From Puccinellia tenuiflora (lineage: Eukaryota; Streptophyta; Magnoliopsida; Poales; Poaceae): a stretch of DNA of 64,000 nucleotides. Below the pieces are notes generated by a model. The model did no database searches. It worked only from the letters and a program-made list of their open reading frames with translations, and was not told the DNA's origin. The number at the start of each line of letters is the position of its first letter. Within the stretch, counting starts at the first letter, position 1. A program made the position numbers and the translations under genes. Positions 33,627 through 44,012 of this stretch are shown in pieces. The stretch is taken from contig QRDG01000241.1 in the NCBI GenBank assembly GCA_012064385.1, forward strand, positions 663,312 through 727,311. The letters are read 5' to 3'.

Positions 33627-36600
33627 TCAATAGGTGTTGTGGAGGACATTGGTGATTTGGCTATTTTTGAAGAATTAAGGGATCTTCATGGTTTTATTTC
33701 TCAAGCCAAGTCAATTGGATTATCACATATCTATCTCATATCCAATGCTTCCTCCTTACGGTAACTTGTATTTAATTTACATATTCATTGAAAGTTGCTT
33801 GCTCCCTTGCATGTGTTAGTTTTGTTCCTAGCATGTGCTTGTATATGATATGCTATTTTCCTACTTATCTTGTTATTCAAGGTTATGTATGATAGTTGTA
33901 TATCATGTATGTGTAATTTGTGTGTTGAGCTTTATTGAATCTTGTGTGGATTTCATTTGGCTCTTTTGAGATATTAATGGACTATCCCATTTTGGGGGAG
34001 TGATGTGTTTTGTGCACTTCACAAACCTAAAATGTGTGTACATGAGGCACACCACCTAGTATTGATATTTAAATATTATCTACCTACTATGTGGTATGTT
34101 ATTCTCATGAGAAATTCAAATTCTATAATGTCCATTAATTTCCCTAGTTGGTTTTATTTGCCTCTTGTTTAAAATAAAATGAAGTATCACATTATGGGGG
34201 GAGTAATAAGCTATGTGTATATTACAATCCCACAAAATGTGAACATTTGAGGTTTGCCACTTAGATTTGATATTATAGATTATCTTTCCTATGTGGCATG
34301 TTTGCTCGAACAAGTCCAATTTCCTTTTGGTTATCTTTTGGCTCTTGTTTGGGTGTGTTTGCTTGGTGTGGTTTTTCTCTAATATGCATTCCTATATATT
34401 TTTGGAGAAACCATTTGTTTCATCTTATTTTAACCATGGCTTTTCCGGTTGGTTCGAATAGTTGAAACTACCAACAAACCTTTTTCAAAAAAATTGGCGT
34501 CTTTAATTCTTATCTTTTGCCATATGCTTATTTGTTGTGAAGTTGGTCTTGATCATCATTCCTATATACCACCGAGAAATATCTCCATATACTCCTTGTC
34601 CATGACAAGTGATACTAGTAATTGTGGTGGATTTTGTATACCATCTTCACATTGGCTCTTGCGTTGACTTGCTTTATCTATTGCCTTCCTCTCCTTTTGA
34701 ATGGATCCTATTTTTCAATTGGTAGTGTTTAGTGTTGTAAATAAAATATGGAGAGTAATGATCCCTTGTGCATGCATTTTGTATTCAATGCAAATATCAA
34801 AGATAATGCATGTATATTGGGGGAGCATTCCTTTTTATTTAGAACACTAACCTATATATCAATTTTTGATCCTTTCAATTGGCATTTGATTCTTTATCTT
34901 GTGTTGGTACCTTCAATTGGTATTAATTGGACTTAAATATCTCCTCCATAGATATTTGTTCCAATTAATATTTATTGTGGGAGTCTTGATACCTTTTTGC
35001 CTTATTTCACTTTACTTGATTTCGGTCAAGTATCATCCTCTTCTTGGTATCTTTTCTCCTAGTTGTTATTTTTGTTTTAATTGGTATCTTATTTTCAATT
35101 GGTGTCTTATCGATCATTTGTTGTGTTGATTCGATTCCTTTTGATATCACACTTCATGTGTTGATGTGTTTTGGAATCAATCATTTGTTGATTTGTTTTT
35201 TCCTCAATCATGTGTTGATTTGGATTTTGATATAATTTGGACAACCATTTTGTGTCACAACTTGGTGTGCTCTCTTCTTGGTTTACTTGGTGTTTTTGTC
35301 CAAATTGTATCTCGTTTGGTTCGTGTAAGTCTATGCATGCATATTTACTAGTATATATATTTTATGGCATGCTAGTCTTTCTAGTTCCAATATATGGGGG
35401 ATACTCCACCGAATCCTAGATCGGCTAAGATGTGCATGAAATTCAATTTCATATCTATATGCACATATTTATGTGGAGTGTTTCCTATATATTGTAGTTT
35501 ATCTAACTACTATGGGACCCAATGAGTTTGGGAACCATTTTGTACTCTAATTTTGTTTTAGGTACAATGGAGATGCATTGGATGCTTGCCTCATACATAA
35601 GGAAGGTGTTCTCACCGTGTGATTGTCGGAGTCAAGCTTTGATGTCAAACCAACTCTCATCATCTTCATCACCAATGTCATCTCGGTAACAAGTATTTAT
35701 CCCATACATACCTTTTAGTATCCAACCTTGTGTAGGTTGCCTCTTGGCATGAAAAGCTTTTATATGCAATTGTTGTGGTTTTGGCCTATTTCCTTCACTT
35801 AATATATCTTTGTGATATGTGTGATGAATTTGCAAAAACCTTTTCTTCAATTGATATTATTTGTTTGTGATACTTGTTGCCTAGATCAAAGCATCTTCAC
35901 TATCTCTTGTTCCCTTAGTGATATGTGTGATGCATTTGATATATTTGAAGTTCATTTATATACAATGAGATAAATTTGAGCTATGTGCTATGCTTTTAAG
36001 CAACAATCTCATTTGTATATTTATGACTTCCTCTTGGATACCTTGTTATCTTTCTCCCGAACCATTTGGTATGTATATGTTTCTTTGCGGATGTATATCT
36101 TCAATGGTTTGTCTAATAAGAAACCTATACATATGAGAGAGGTCATCTTTTAGTTGGTATCCTATTTCCTCGAGCCACCTTGTTTTTCATCTATAATTCT
36201 TTGGCGGCTCCAAATTTGTCTCATGAGTGCTTGTCTTATTGTTTATTGGTATCTTTGCACACTCATGTATTTCTTGAAGATCTTTGACCTCACGCCTACC
36301 ATGGTGAGCATGTTGATTTTTATTTGACTAAATGCTCTCACTAGCTTTTGGCATTTTCAATTGGTTTTAGTTTCCAATTGGTATCCCTAAGCTTGTGAAC
36401 ATATTTCTCTAAAAGATCTTTTTATCTCGGTTGGGCCTATCTTATGATGTTTTTTTTTGAAAATTGGTATCTCCTTATGGCTCAACCACATCTTTGGTGC
36501 AAGTGCTATGATTTGCTTTTGCATTATGCACTCTTGCACTTGTTGCGTGTTCTAGATGATTTTGGGGGGGGGGCGAGGATGACATATTTGTGCACTCCTC

Positions 36601-36946
36601 ATTTGTGCATGAACATTGGGGAGCCTCTCCGTTTGTATTTAGAACTCCCACTTTGGATCTTTTTGATTGCTTTTCTCCTTTGTCGAGATGTTTAAAATGA
36701 TCTCATCTTTTTGCAATCTTTTGATCCTTATATTATATTGGCTCTCTAAATTTTTCATCCCATTTCGGCAATCGATGCCACTGGGAGAGAAGTTTAGAGG
36801 GTTTACGGGAACTTGGGTTTTATGCTTTTGTTGCATTTGCCATGCATGCGTTTTCATCCTTGCTCGTTTGTCTTGCAAGGATGCTCTATTCTTTATATAA
36901 ACCCTCTTAAAAAGGGATTGTCATCAATTACCAAAATGGGGGAGAT
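33627..36946 (+). other. AT-rich internal region without pol, unit 1
   Basis: About 3.3 kb between gag and the 3' LTR. No ORF exceeds about 85 codons and none shows a pol motif. The word AATTGGTATC or TTGGTATC occurs repeatedly (for example about 35078, 36245, 36380, 36463). It ends with a clear polypurine tract, AAAATGGGGGAGAT, directly before the 3' LTR. Equivalent regions are 44013-47347 and 54494-57814. Confidence 0.7.
36564..36573 (+). repeat. Poly-G tract, unit 1 (10 G)
   Basis: Homopolymer at the same place in each unit: 10 G here, 21 G at 46953-46973, 7 G at 57435-57441. Flanking sequence is otherwise nearly identical. Confidence 0.9.
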
Positions 36947-38093
36947 TGAAAGTGGATGGTTGATCCCATGCATGGTTTTGGTAATTAGTGACAATCTCTA
37001 TGGACTAATGTTTGTATTGAGCTACTTGTAGGTGTGTCCTTTTGTGTTGCTTGATCTCCATTTGTTGGAGTCAATATTAAGGGAAGAAGAGTGGTTGTTG
37101 ATCAAGTCTAAGTGCGTGTTGATCAACACTCAAGTCCAAGTGAAGATATGCCAAAGAAGAAGTTCTGCCATATTGGTGTATGGGGGAGCATCATGTGAAT
37201 CTTCACCAAGCGAAGCGCAATCAAGAAAGGTGGTTCGTCTTGAGGAGATGAAGATCGTCATCATCGACCTCAAGTGGATTAATGTGCAAGGTAAAGGTAT
37301 GATCTTGATAGGTTTTCTATTTTACCGGTCTCATGATGTTAGTTGAGCGACCGGGTTATAGGATAGATAACCGTACTATCAAGAGGGGCTCTCGACCGAG
37401 TATCTTGATCGTATCGTTCGTGGAGAGCTCAAACTTTTGCATCCTTGCAATCATCTTTATTTCTTGGTTGTTATTTGGCTTTATCCTTGTGAGAATTTAG
37501 ATCTTGTGTTCATCTCCATACCAAGCTCTAGTTCATCAAAAACGGATTTCATGAATATCTTCTTGCGTTTTTGATATTGGAGGTTTTACCGGTTTGTCTC
37601 TTCTGAGAGAGGTCAAACTCTCTCCTTATGATTTCCTCCTCACATGATGGACTATGATGTGTATATGCATGATCTTGAAGGGCTTGCGATTATCTTTGAA
37701 ACAAGCCCAATATGATAGAAAACGGAGTCTTGATGAAAAACTTGTTGGTTTTTGATGTTGGAGAATTTACCGGTTGTTCCTTTTTAGAGAAGGTTTACCT
37801 TTCTACATTTGGTTTTATCCTACCTTGTTGGACTATGATGTTTCATTGTATATTCTTGTAGAGCTCGTTGTTATGATTCCAACGAGCCCAAGATCATCGA
37901 AATCGGAGTCCGGAAGCAAAAGTTATGCTCGTTTTGGTATCGGTGTTCCGACAATTTTTCAAAGGGCGGAAGTACTGCCCCTACTTCTGCCCCTACTTCC
38001 GCTTAGCCTCTGTTTTTGGGCGGTAGTACCGGTAAAAAGTCCGGTAGTACCGCCCCAGCGCGTTTCTGGGCATAACGGTTGGATATTTGGTTG
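36947..38093 (+). mobile_element. Truncated copia-type 3' LTR, unit 1
   Basis: TGAAAGTGGATGG follows the polypurine tract. It aligns with the 5' LTR from its first base to GGATATTTGGTTG, then stops; the 5' LTR continues with the TATA-like region. Only the U3 part remains, fused to a Transposase_28-type gene fragment. Equivalent segments are 47348-48495 and 57815-58970. Confidence 0.85.
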
Positions 38094-38783
38094 GTCCACC
38101 CCGACGGGGTGTCGACCATGGCAGCACGGGGATGGCCGGCCTGGTATGGAGGAGAGAACGAACAAAGCCGATGTGCGTCGGTGGGTTCCGCGAACACCAA
38201 CAAAGCCGTAAAAGACGGCAAGAAGAACAGCGGCGACGAAGAAATCAAGAAAAGGGACCCACAGGATGGGAGCCGCAAGCAGCAGACAAAACAAAACGGG
38301 GAACACGAAAGGATAACGCAAGAAGAGCAGCCGGCCGAGGAAAGAGAATGCGGCACGTCAACTCGCGGGGGACCAAGCATGAGCGGTGGGGAAGGCGGTA
38401 TACGAAAAATAATCCAAACCACCAGCGAAGGCGAGCGTGAAAGAAGCAGAGGGCGCACCAGGGAGCGACAGATGTCGCACGGAAAAATCATCTCGTGACC
38501 ATGGAAAATCGGAGAGAAAGGGATACAACAAACTGTTGGGAGTGATGTTGTGGAGCTGGAGGCTATAGTGGTCTAGGATCTCTATCAGAAAAGTCGATGG
38601 CGGCAAAGAGAAACCCCTAGCTATGTGGGAGGAAAGGAGTACCCGCTCATCTTTGACTGGTGTCGGAGACGGGTCGCCAAAGGCGGATCGCCAAGTCAGC
38701 GCAGTTGCGGAAGCCGGAGGAACGACACCGTCAGAGGCCATACACTCCAGTTCACCTTCTTCTACTCCGGAGCAGACCCAGTT
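38094..38783 (-). pseudogene. Fragment of a Transposase_28-type gene, unit 1
   Basis: On the minus strand the frame from 38729 downward contains MASDGVVPPASATALTWRS, then DERVLLSSHIARGFSLPP and HYSLQLHNITPNSLLYPF. These match the Transposase_28 pattern of the antisense gene at 15505-19555 (VVFSAHLERGLGLP, FYGLQPHHLGANCITQL). Similarity ends after about 130 residues; the remainder to 38094 is unassigned. The upstream end is cut by the tandem junction at 38783/38788. The complete 5' end is only seen after unit 3 (59661-60100). Confidence 0.7.
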
Positions 38784-38787
38784 CACC
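38784..38787. other. Tandem junction with 4-nt filler, units 1/2
   Basis: After CCCAGTT (homologous to unit 3 up to 59660) come CACC and then the unit start GTCTGAATT. CCAGTTCACC also occurs 31 bp earlier (38747-38756), so the filler looks copied from there. The junction of units 2/3 (49200-49203) is identical. Confidence 0.75.
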
Positions 38788-39598
38788 GTCTGAATTATCT
38801 GTACACCTACCAACTCTGAACCTCCAGCGGAAATGATGCTTGGTGGTTTATCAAGAGCATGACCTAGGACATTTGTAACCCCGGCAATTTCGGTGTTGTG
38901 GTTCAAGCACCTCACAGAATATCTGCTGACGCAATCTCTTAACTCTTTAACACCAACCACTATCCCTGAGGATCAGGTGTAACTTACCCTAGGAGTTTCC
39001 CTCATAGACTTGCTTTATCGTCAAGTACGACTTTCGCTCGATGATTGAATGAAGGCTATTCCGAAGCCGGAGTGTGATATCTAGAACCTCAAGGAGAACC
39101 TTACAACGGAATAACTAAATGTCCCTCAGTCAATCCTCATATTCCATCTATCTCGTGGTAATAGCTCGTTCATGAGGTTTTACCTCTCTATCTAAATGTG
39201 GATCAGTGCTATATCTATCCCTCCTAGGTGAACCCAAAGCTTTTCCCCATCACACGGACAGTGTGTGAATCCATCAGTCACGTTAGGGCCGAGCTTTCAA
39301 TCTTACAGAAACTTCTGGTGTGTCGAAATCGTGGAGTCCAGAAGATGTCCTTCTCCTCTCGGTGCTTCAAATCCCTAGATTCTATGCATCGGGGTGCTTT
39401 GAAGTATTGTCATGTCCTTGAACAAGTGATCGGTCGTCCTATCCTCGGCTTGACCTTTGTTAGGTCAAGTCGTTCCTAGTTTTCCTCAATAGCTTATGGT
39501 TTTGGGCAAGTTCATTTTTGCCTAACACCTTTAGCTATATTCTGTTCTTTCCGCCCCATCGGCATGTCATGCTTCTTAGCTCCAAGTTATGCACCGAG

Positions 39599-41749
39599 TG
39601 AAAGTGCATGGTTGATCCCATGCATGGTTTTGGTAATTAATGACAATCTCTATGGACTAATGTTTGTATTGAGCTACTTGTAGGTGTGTCCTTTTGTGTT
39701 GCTTGATCTCCATTTGTTCGAGTCTATATTAGGGAAGAAGAGTGGTTGTTGATCAAGTCTAAGTGCGTGTTGATCAACACTCAAGTCCAAGTGAAGATAT
39801 GCCGAAGAAGAAGTTCTCCCATATTGGTGTATGGGGGAGCATCATGTGAATCTTCACCAAGCGAAGCGCAATCAAGAAAGGTGGTTCGTCTTGAGGAGAT
39901 GAAGATCGTCATCATCGACCTCAAGTGGATTAATGCACAACGTAAAGGTATGATCTTGATAGGTTTTCTATTTTACCGGTCTCATGATATTAGTTGAGCG
40001 ACCGGGTTATAGGATAGATAACCGTACTATCAAGAGGGGCTCTCGACCGAGTATCTTTATCGTTCGTTCGTGGAGAGCTCAAACTTTTGCATCCTTACAT
40101 CCTTGCAATCATCTTTATTTCTTGGTTGTTATTTGTCTTTTATCCTTGTGAGAATTTAGATCTTGTGTTCATCTCCATACCAAGCTCTAGTTCATCAAAA
40201 ACGGATTTCATGAATATCTTCTTGCGTTTTTGATATTGGAGGTTTTACCGGTTTGTCTCTTCTAAGAGAGGTCAAAATCTCTCCTGATGATTTCCTCCTC
40301 ACATGATGGACTATGATGTGTATATGCATGATCATGAAGGGCTTGTGATTATCTTTGAAACAAGCCCAATATGATAAAAACGGAGTCTTGATGAAAAACT
40401 TGTTGGTTTTTTATGTTGGAGAATTTACCGGTTGTTCCTTTTTAGAGAAGGTTTACCTTTCTACATTTGGTTTTATCCTACCTTGTTGGTCTATGATGTT
40501 TCTTTGTATATTCTTGTAGAGCTCGTTGTTACGATTCCAACGAGCCCAAGATCATCGAAAACGGAGTCCGGAAGCAAAAGTTATGCTCGTTTTGGTATCG
40601 GTGTTCCGACAATTTTTCAAAGGGCGGAAGTACTGCCCCTACTTCTGCCCCTACTTCCGCTTAGCCTCTGTTTTTGGGTGGTAGTACCGGTAAAAAGTCC
40701 GGTAGTACCGCCCCGGCGTGTTTCTGGGCATAACGGTTGGATATTTGGTTGACCTATTTAAGGGGCCCTCTTCCCCAATGGTTCCCTAACCTTTTGAGCT
40801 TCTTTTTCCTCTCTTTCCTCCATTGTTGCAAGAGCTCAAATCGCATAGATCTCTCAATCCCTCCACCCAAACTCGTTGATTTTTGGAGGATTGAAGGAGA
40901 AGGTCTAGATCTACTCTTCCACCAAACAAAATCTTCTCTAAGTGAGGGGAACTCGTTGGATCTAGATTTTGGAGTTCTTAGTGTTTCTCCTTTGTTCTTC
41001 CTCCTAAATTCCTCCATAGCATTAGTTGCTTTGGTTGGATTTTGGGGAGAAGAATTTGACCACTTGGTGTGTTCTTGCCTTTTGCATTAGTTGCATCGGG
41101 TTGTGCTCTCCACGGTGATTCGTGGGATTGACGTTGAGAAGCTTACTCTTGGGTGCATTGTGTTCCCAAGAGCTTGTGCCTCTTGGGTGCATTGTGTACC
41201 CTAGACGGTTTGGAGGTGCCGCGAAGACTTCGAGTTGTGAAGCTTCGGCACGAGTTTGGGAGCCCCCAATTGAGTTGTGGGTGTGTGCCCCAAAAGTTGT
41301 AAGGGCTCCGGAATCCGCCCCGAAGGATTCCGATAGTGGAAGGTGAACCAATCCTTGGGTGGGTTCATCGGAGAATAGGGTGAGGCCTTTGTGGCATCTT
41401 GAGTAGGCCTTTTGTGGCGAGCTCACACCCCTCCAACGAGACGTACTCCCTTAACAAGGAGGAACTCGGGAATAATCTCGTCTCCGCGTGCCTCGGTTAT
41501 TTCTATACCCGAGCTTTTAATGCACTTTACATTGTGATAGCCTTCGTGCTTGAAGTTTATATTTGCTATCACCTTGTTGCTTGCCTTGTTAGCATAAGTT
41601 GTTGGTGCACTAGGTAAACCTAGAATTTAGGTTGTTGGCTTGTTAATTTAAACATAGTTTTATTCCGCAATTATCAAGCCCCTAATAGAAAAAGTTTTAA
41701 TCGCCTATTCACCCCCCTCTAGGCGACATCCGGGCATAGTTGTTCTTTC
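39599..41749 (+). mobile_element. Copia-type 5' LTR, unit 2
   Basis: Same LTR as at 29150. Up to about 41000 it carries the variants of unit 3 (for example CGAAAACGGAGTCC, GTACCGGTAAAA). From about 41140 onward small deletions begin. Its end reads GTTCTTTCTGTTTGGC where the other copies have GTTCTTTCAGGC, so the region around the missing primer site differs here. Confidence 0.8.
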
Positions 41750-41778
41750 TGTTTGGCTTTACCGCCTAGAGAGTAAAG

Positions 41779-44012
41779 ATGTCGTCTAGGGATTTAGTGC
41801 ACAATTCCTTGTTTAGATTTAATGGCACAAATTTTAATGTTTGGAAAACTCATATGCTTAGTCACTTACGGGTCTTGGACCCCAATATTGAGCGTATCTT
41901 AGATATAGGTTTTTCTCCTCCAAAGGACTACGAAAGTACGACTTTAGAGGATGAGAAAACTTATATCTAGATGCTCTAGCATCTAATGAGTTTTGCAAGT
42001 TTGTGAGTGTAGTATTTTCGAGTCAATCATGCCTCTCCGGGATGCTCATGATCTTGGACCAAGCTTCAAGAAAATATGGAGTGTCCAACTCTATTGAGGA
42101 TGATTGTTCTCCCTCCACCTCCGGCCGTGACGAGTTCTCGTCTTCGTCTACTTCACCAAAATGTGGTAAGCCACAATCCAATGTGATGGTGAGTAGTGAT
42201 GGTTTTGCAATTGGATAGTGAGCTCATTATTGATGATCTTCACCTCTATCTAGTTGCAATGATTCATCTTTGGACCTAAACACACATAGCACTATAAATG
42301 ATTTACATGCTAGTGTTGATAGTCCTTGCATATCATCTAAAAATTGCTTGGATAAATCTCTATGATATGCTTGCTTTATCTTGTTCCAATGATAAAAATG
42401 CTTGTGTTCCCTCTAACTCTTGCATGAATAATGTAGAGGAAACCCAATTAATTGTGGAACAAGATGTGAACTTGAGTAGTCAAAAACTAATTGCTCATCT
42501 TCATCCACCTCTCATTGCCTTATGGCTAAATCTTCTTCTAGCAATGATAAATAATGATGAATGATGATGATAAAATGATGAAGAAGATGATGTGGAAAAG
42601 GTTAATGCTAGGCTTCAAAATAAAGGTCTATGATTCTTAAAGCCCTTCCTAAATAAAAATGCTCAAGCTAACTCTTTGAAATTGAAACGCTTATTGAGCG
42701 CGGGGAAACTATTGAGGCCTTGGAAGCAAGCCTTGAAGAAAAGGGTAAGATCGAAAGAGATGATGCTATGGAGAAAGCATCGTTAGAAGATGCTCTTGAG
42801 GAAGAGCAAGAGACTCGGCTTCTCTTGAGGAGAAATAGAATATCGAGGAGTCTCATAATGAAATAATTGCTAAATCATTAAAGAACGTGACCATGCTCAT
42901 GCTAAATATAAAGTCACGAAAAATGAAAATGCTAGATTAAATGATGAGCTTGCCAAGTTTCTTCTTCTATTCCTAATGTCAATGATGCTTGTGCTACTAA
43001 CTCCAATTCTTGTGAAGCATCTACTTTGAAGGAGAATGTTGAGCTAAGGGCTCAACTTGAGTTGCTAACTAGCAAGTATAGGGAGTTGGAAGAAAATCAT
43101 AAAAGCTATCTAGCTCTAATGATGATCTTCTAGCATCCTATGCTTGTCTTAAGTTAGCTCATGAGGCCATCACTACAAAGGTAACATCTAGTGAGCCTCA
43201 TGTGGATAATAGCACAACTTCAACTAAAAATGCTAATGCCATGTGCTAGTCCTAGTAGTTCATCCACTAAAAATGTTGGTACATCATGTGATGAATTACG
43301 CTTTGCCTTGTTGTCTAACAATGAAGCTCTACTCCTCTAGTGCTTTGTTGCCACTAACCATGTAGAGAAATAAAAGACTCAAGGCCCAAGTCACTTCTTT
43401 GAAGAAGGCTTGGAAAAGCGTCATGAAGGGAAGCGTGCACTTGACAACATGTTGAGTGTGCAACAATCCCCCAATGACAAGAGTGGACTTGGATTCAACT
43501 CCAACAACAAGAACAAGTCCAAGGTTGAGAAAAAGAAGGGCCAAGTTCAAATCAAGAATCCGGCCAAGATCATTGCTTCAAGTGCAAGCTAGAAGGGCAC
43601 CATGTTCGGATTGCCCAATGAAGAAGAAGAAGCTCTTAGTGAGAAGCAACTAGGGAAGCGGCCTCTTGTTCAATCTCGTGCTCAACCACGAGTTGAACAA
43701 CGGCCACCTCCTAAGAAGACTCAAGCCTATGCTCGTCAAGTTGAGGAGCCTATTAAGAAGAAGAAGAGTCGGTGTTGCTACCTTTGCCGTGGCAAAGGTC
43801 ATTTTGCTTCTTCATGCACTAACGGTAACCGTATCCAACCCTATTATAGTTGATGATGCTTATTCTCTTGGGAAGGATAGAAGTGGCAATGTGTTTGCCA
43901 AATATGTGGGAGCTCAAAGTGGTGTCAAGAAAAGCACCATTTGGTTTCCCAAACCTATTGTGACTAACCTCTTAGGACCCACTTGGTTGGGGACCAACAA
44001 GCTTCAACTTGA
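41779..44012 (+). pseudogene. gag: Copia-type gag with many frameshifts, unit 2
   Basis: ATG at 41779. It keeps Trp (TGG) where units 1 and 3 have TAG, but the frame breaks after about 63 codons and many more times. The region is 2,234 bp long against 2,280 and 2,279 in units 1 and 3. Nearly all differences are deletions of one to three bases (for example GATCTTTGG to GATCTTGG, GGTTTTTGCAAATTGG to GGTTTTGCAATTGG). The two zinc-knuckle regions are still recognisable (second one about 43772-43820). Not functional as written. Confidence 0.85.

Larger units (their letters stand above)
28337..38787 (+). repeat. Tandem 10.4-kb unit, copy 1
   Basis: First of three direct copies (10,451 bp). The start GTCTGAATTATCTGTACACC recurs at 38788 and 49204. 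Contents: gypsy relic, copia-type 5' LTR, gag, AT-rich internal part, truncated 3' LTR and Transposase_28-type gene fragment. Copy 1 has the only gag frame open from residue 26 to the end. Confidence 0.93.

Noticed and set aside
34748..36900. Hydrophobic short ORFs (60-85 codons) in the AT-rich internal region
   Set aside because: T-rich DNA gives Phe/Leu/Ile-rich translations that look membrane-like by composition alone. No starts, partners or conservation beyond the repeat itself.
38003..38498. ORFs of 117-162 codons on both strands in the unit 3' part
   Set aside because: No recognisable domain, overlapping on both strands, and repeated only because the unit is repeated. The only supported frame is the minus-strand Transposase_28 fragment.
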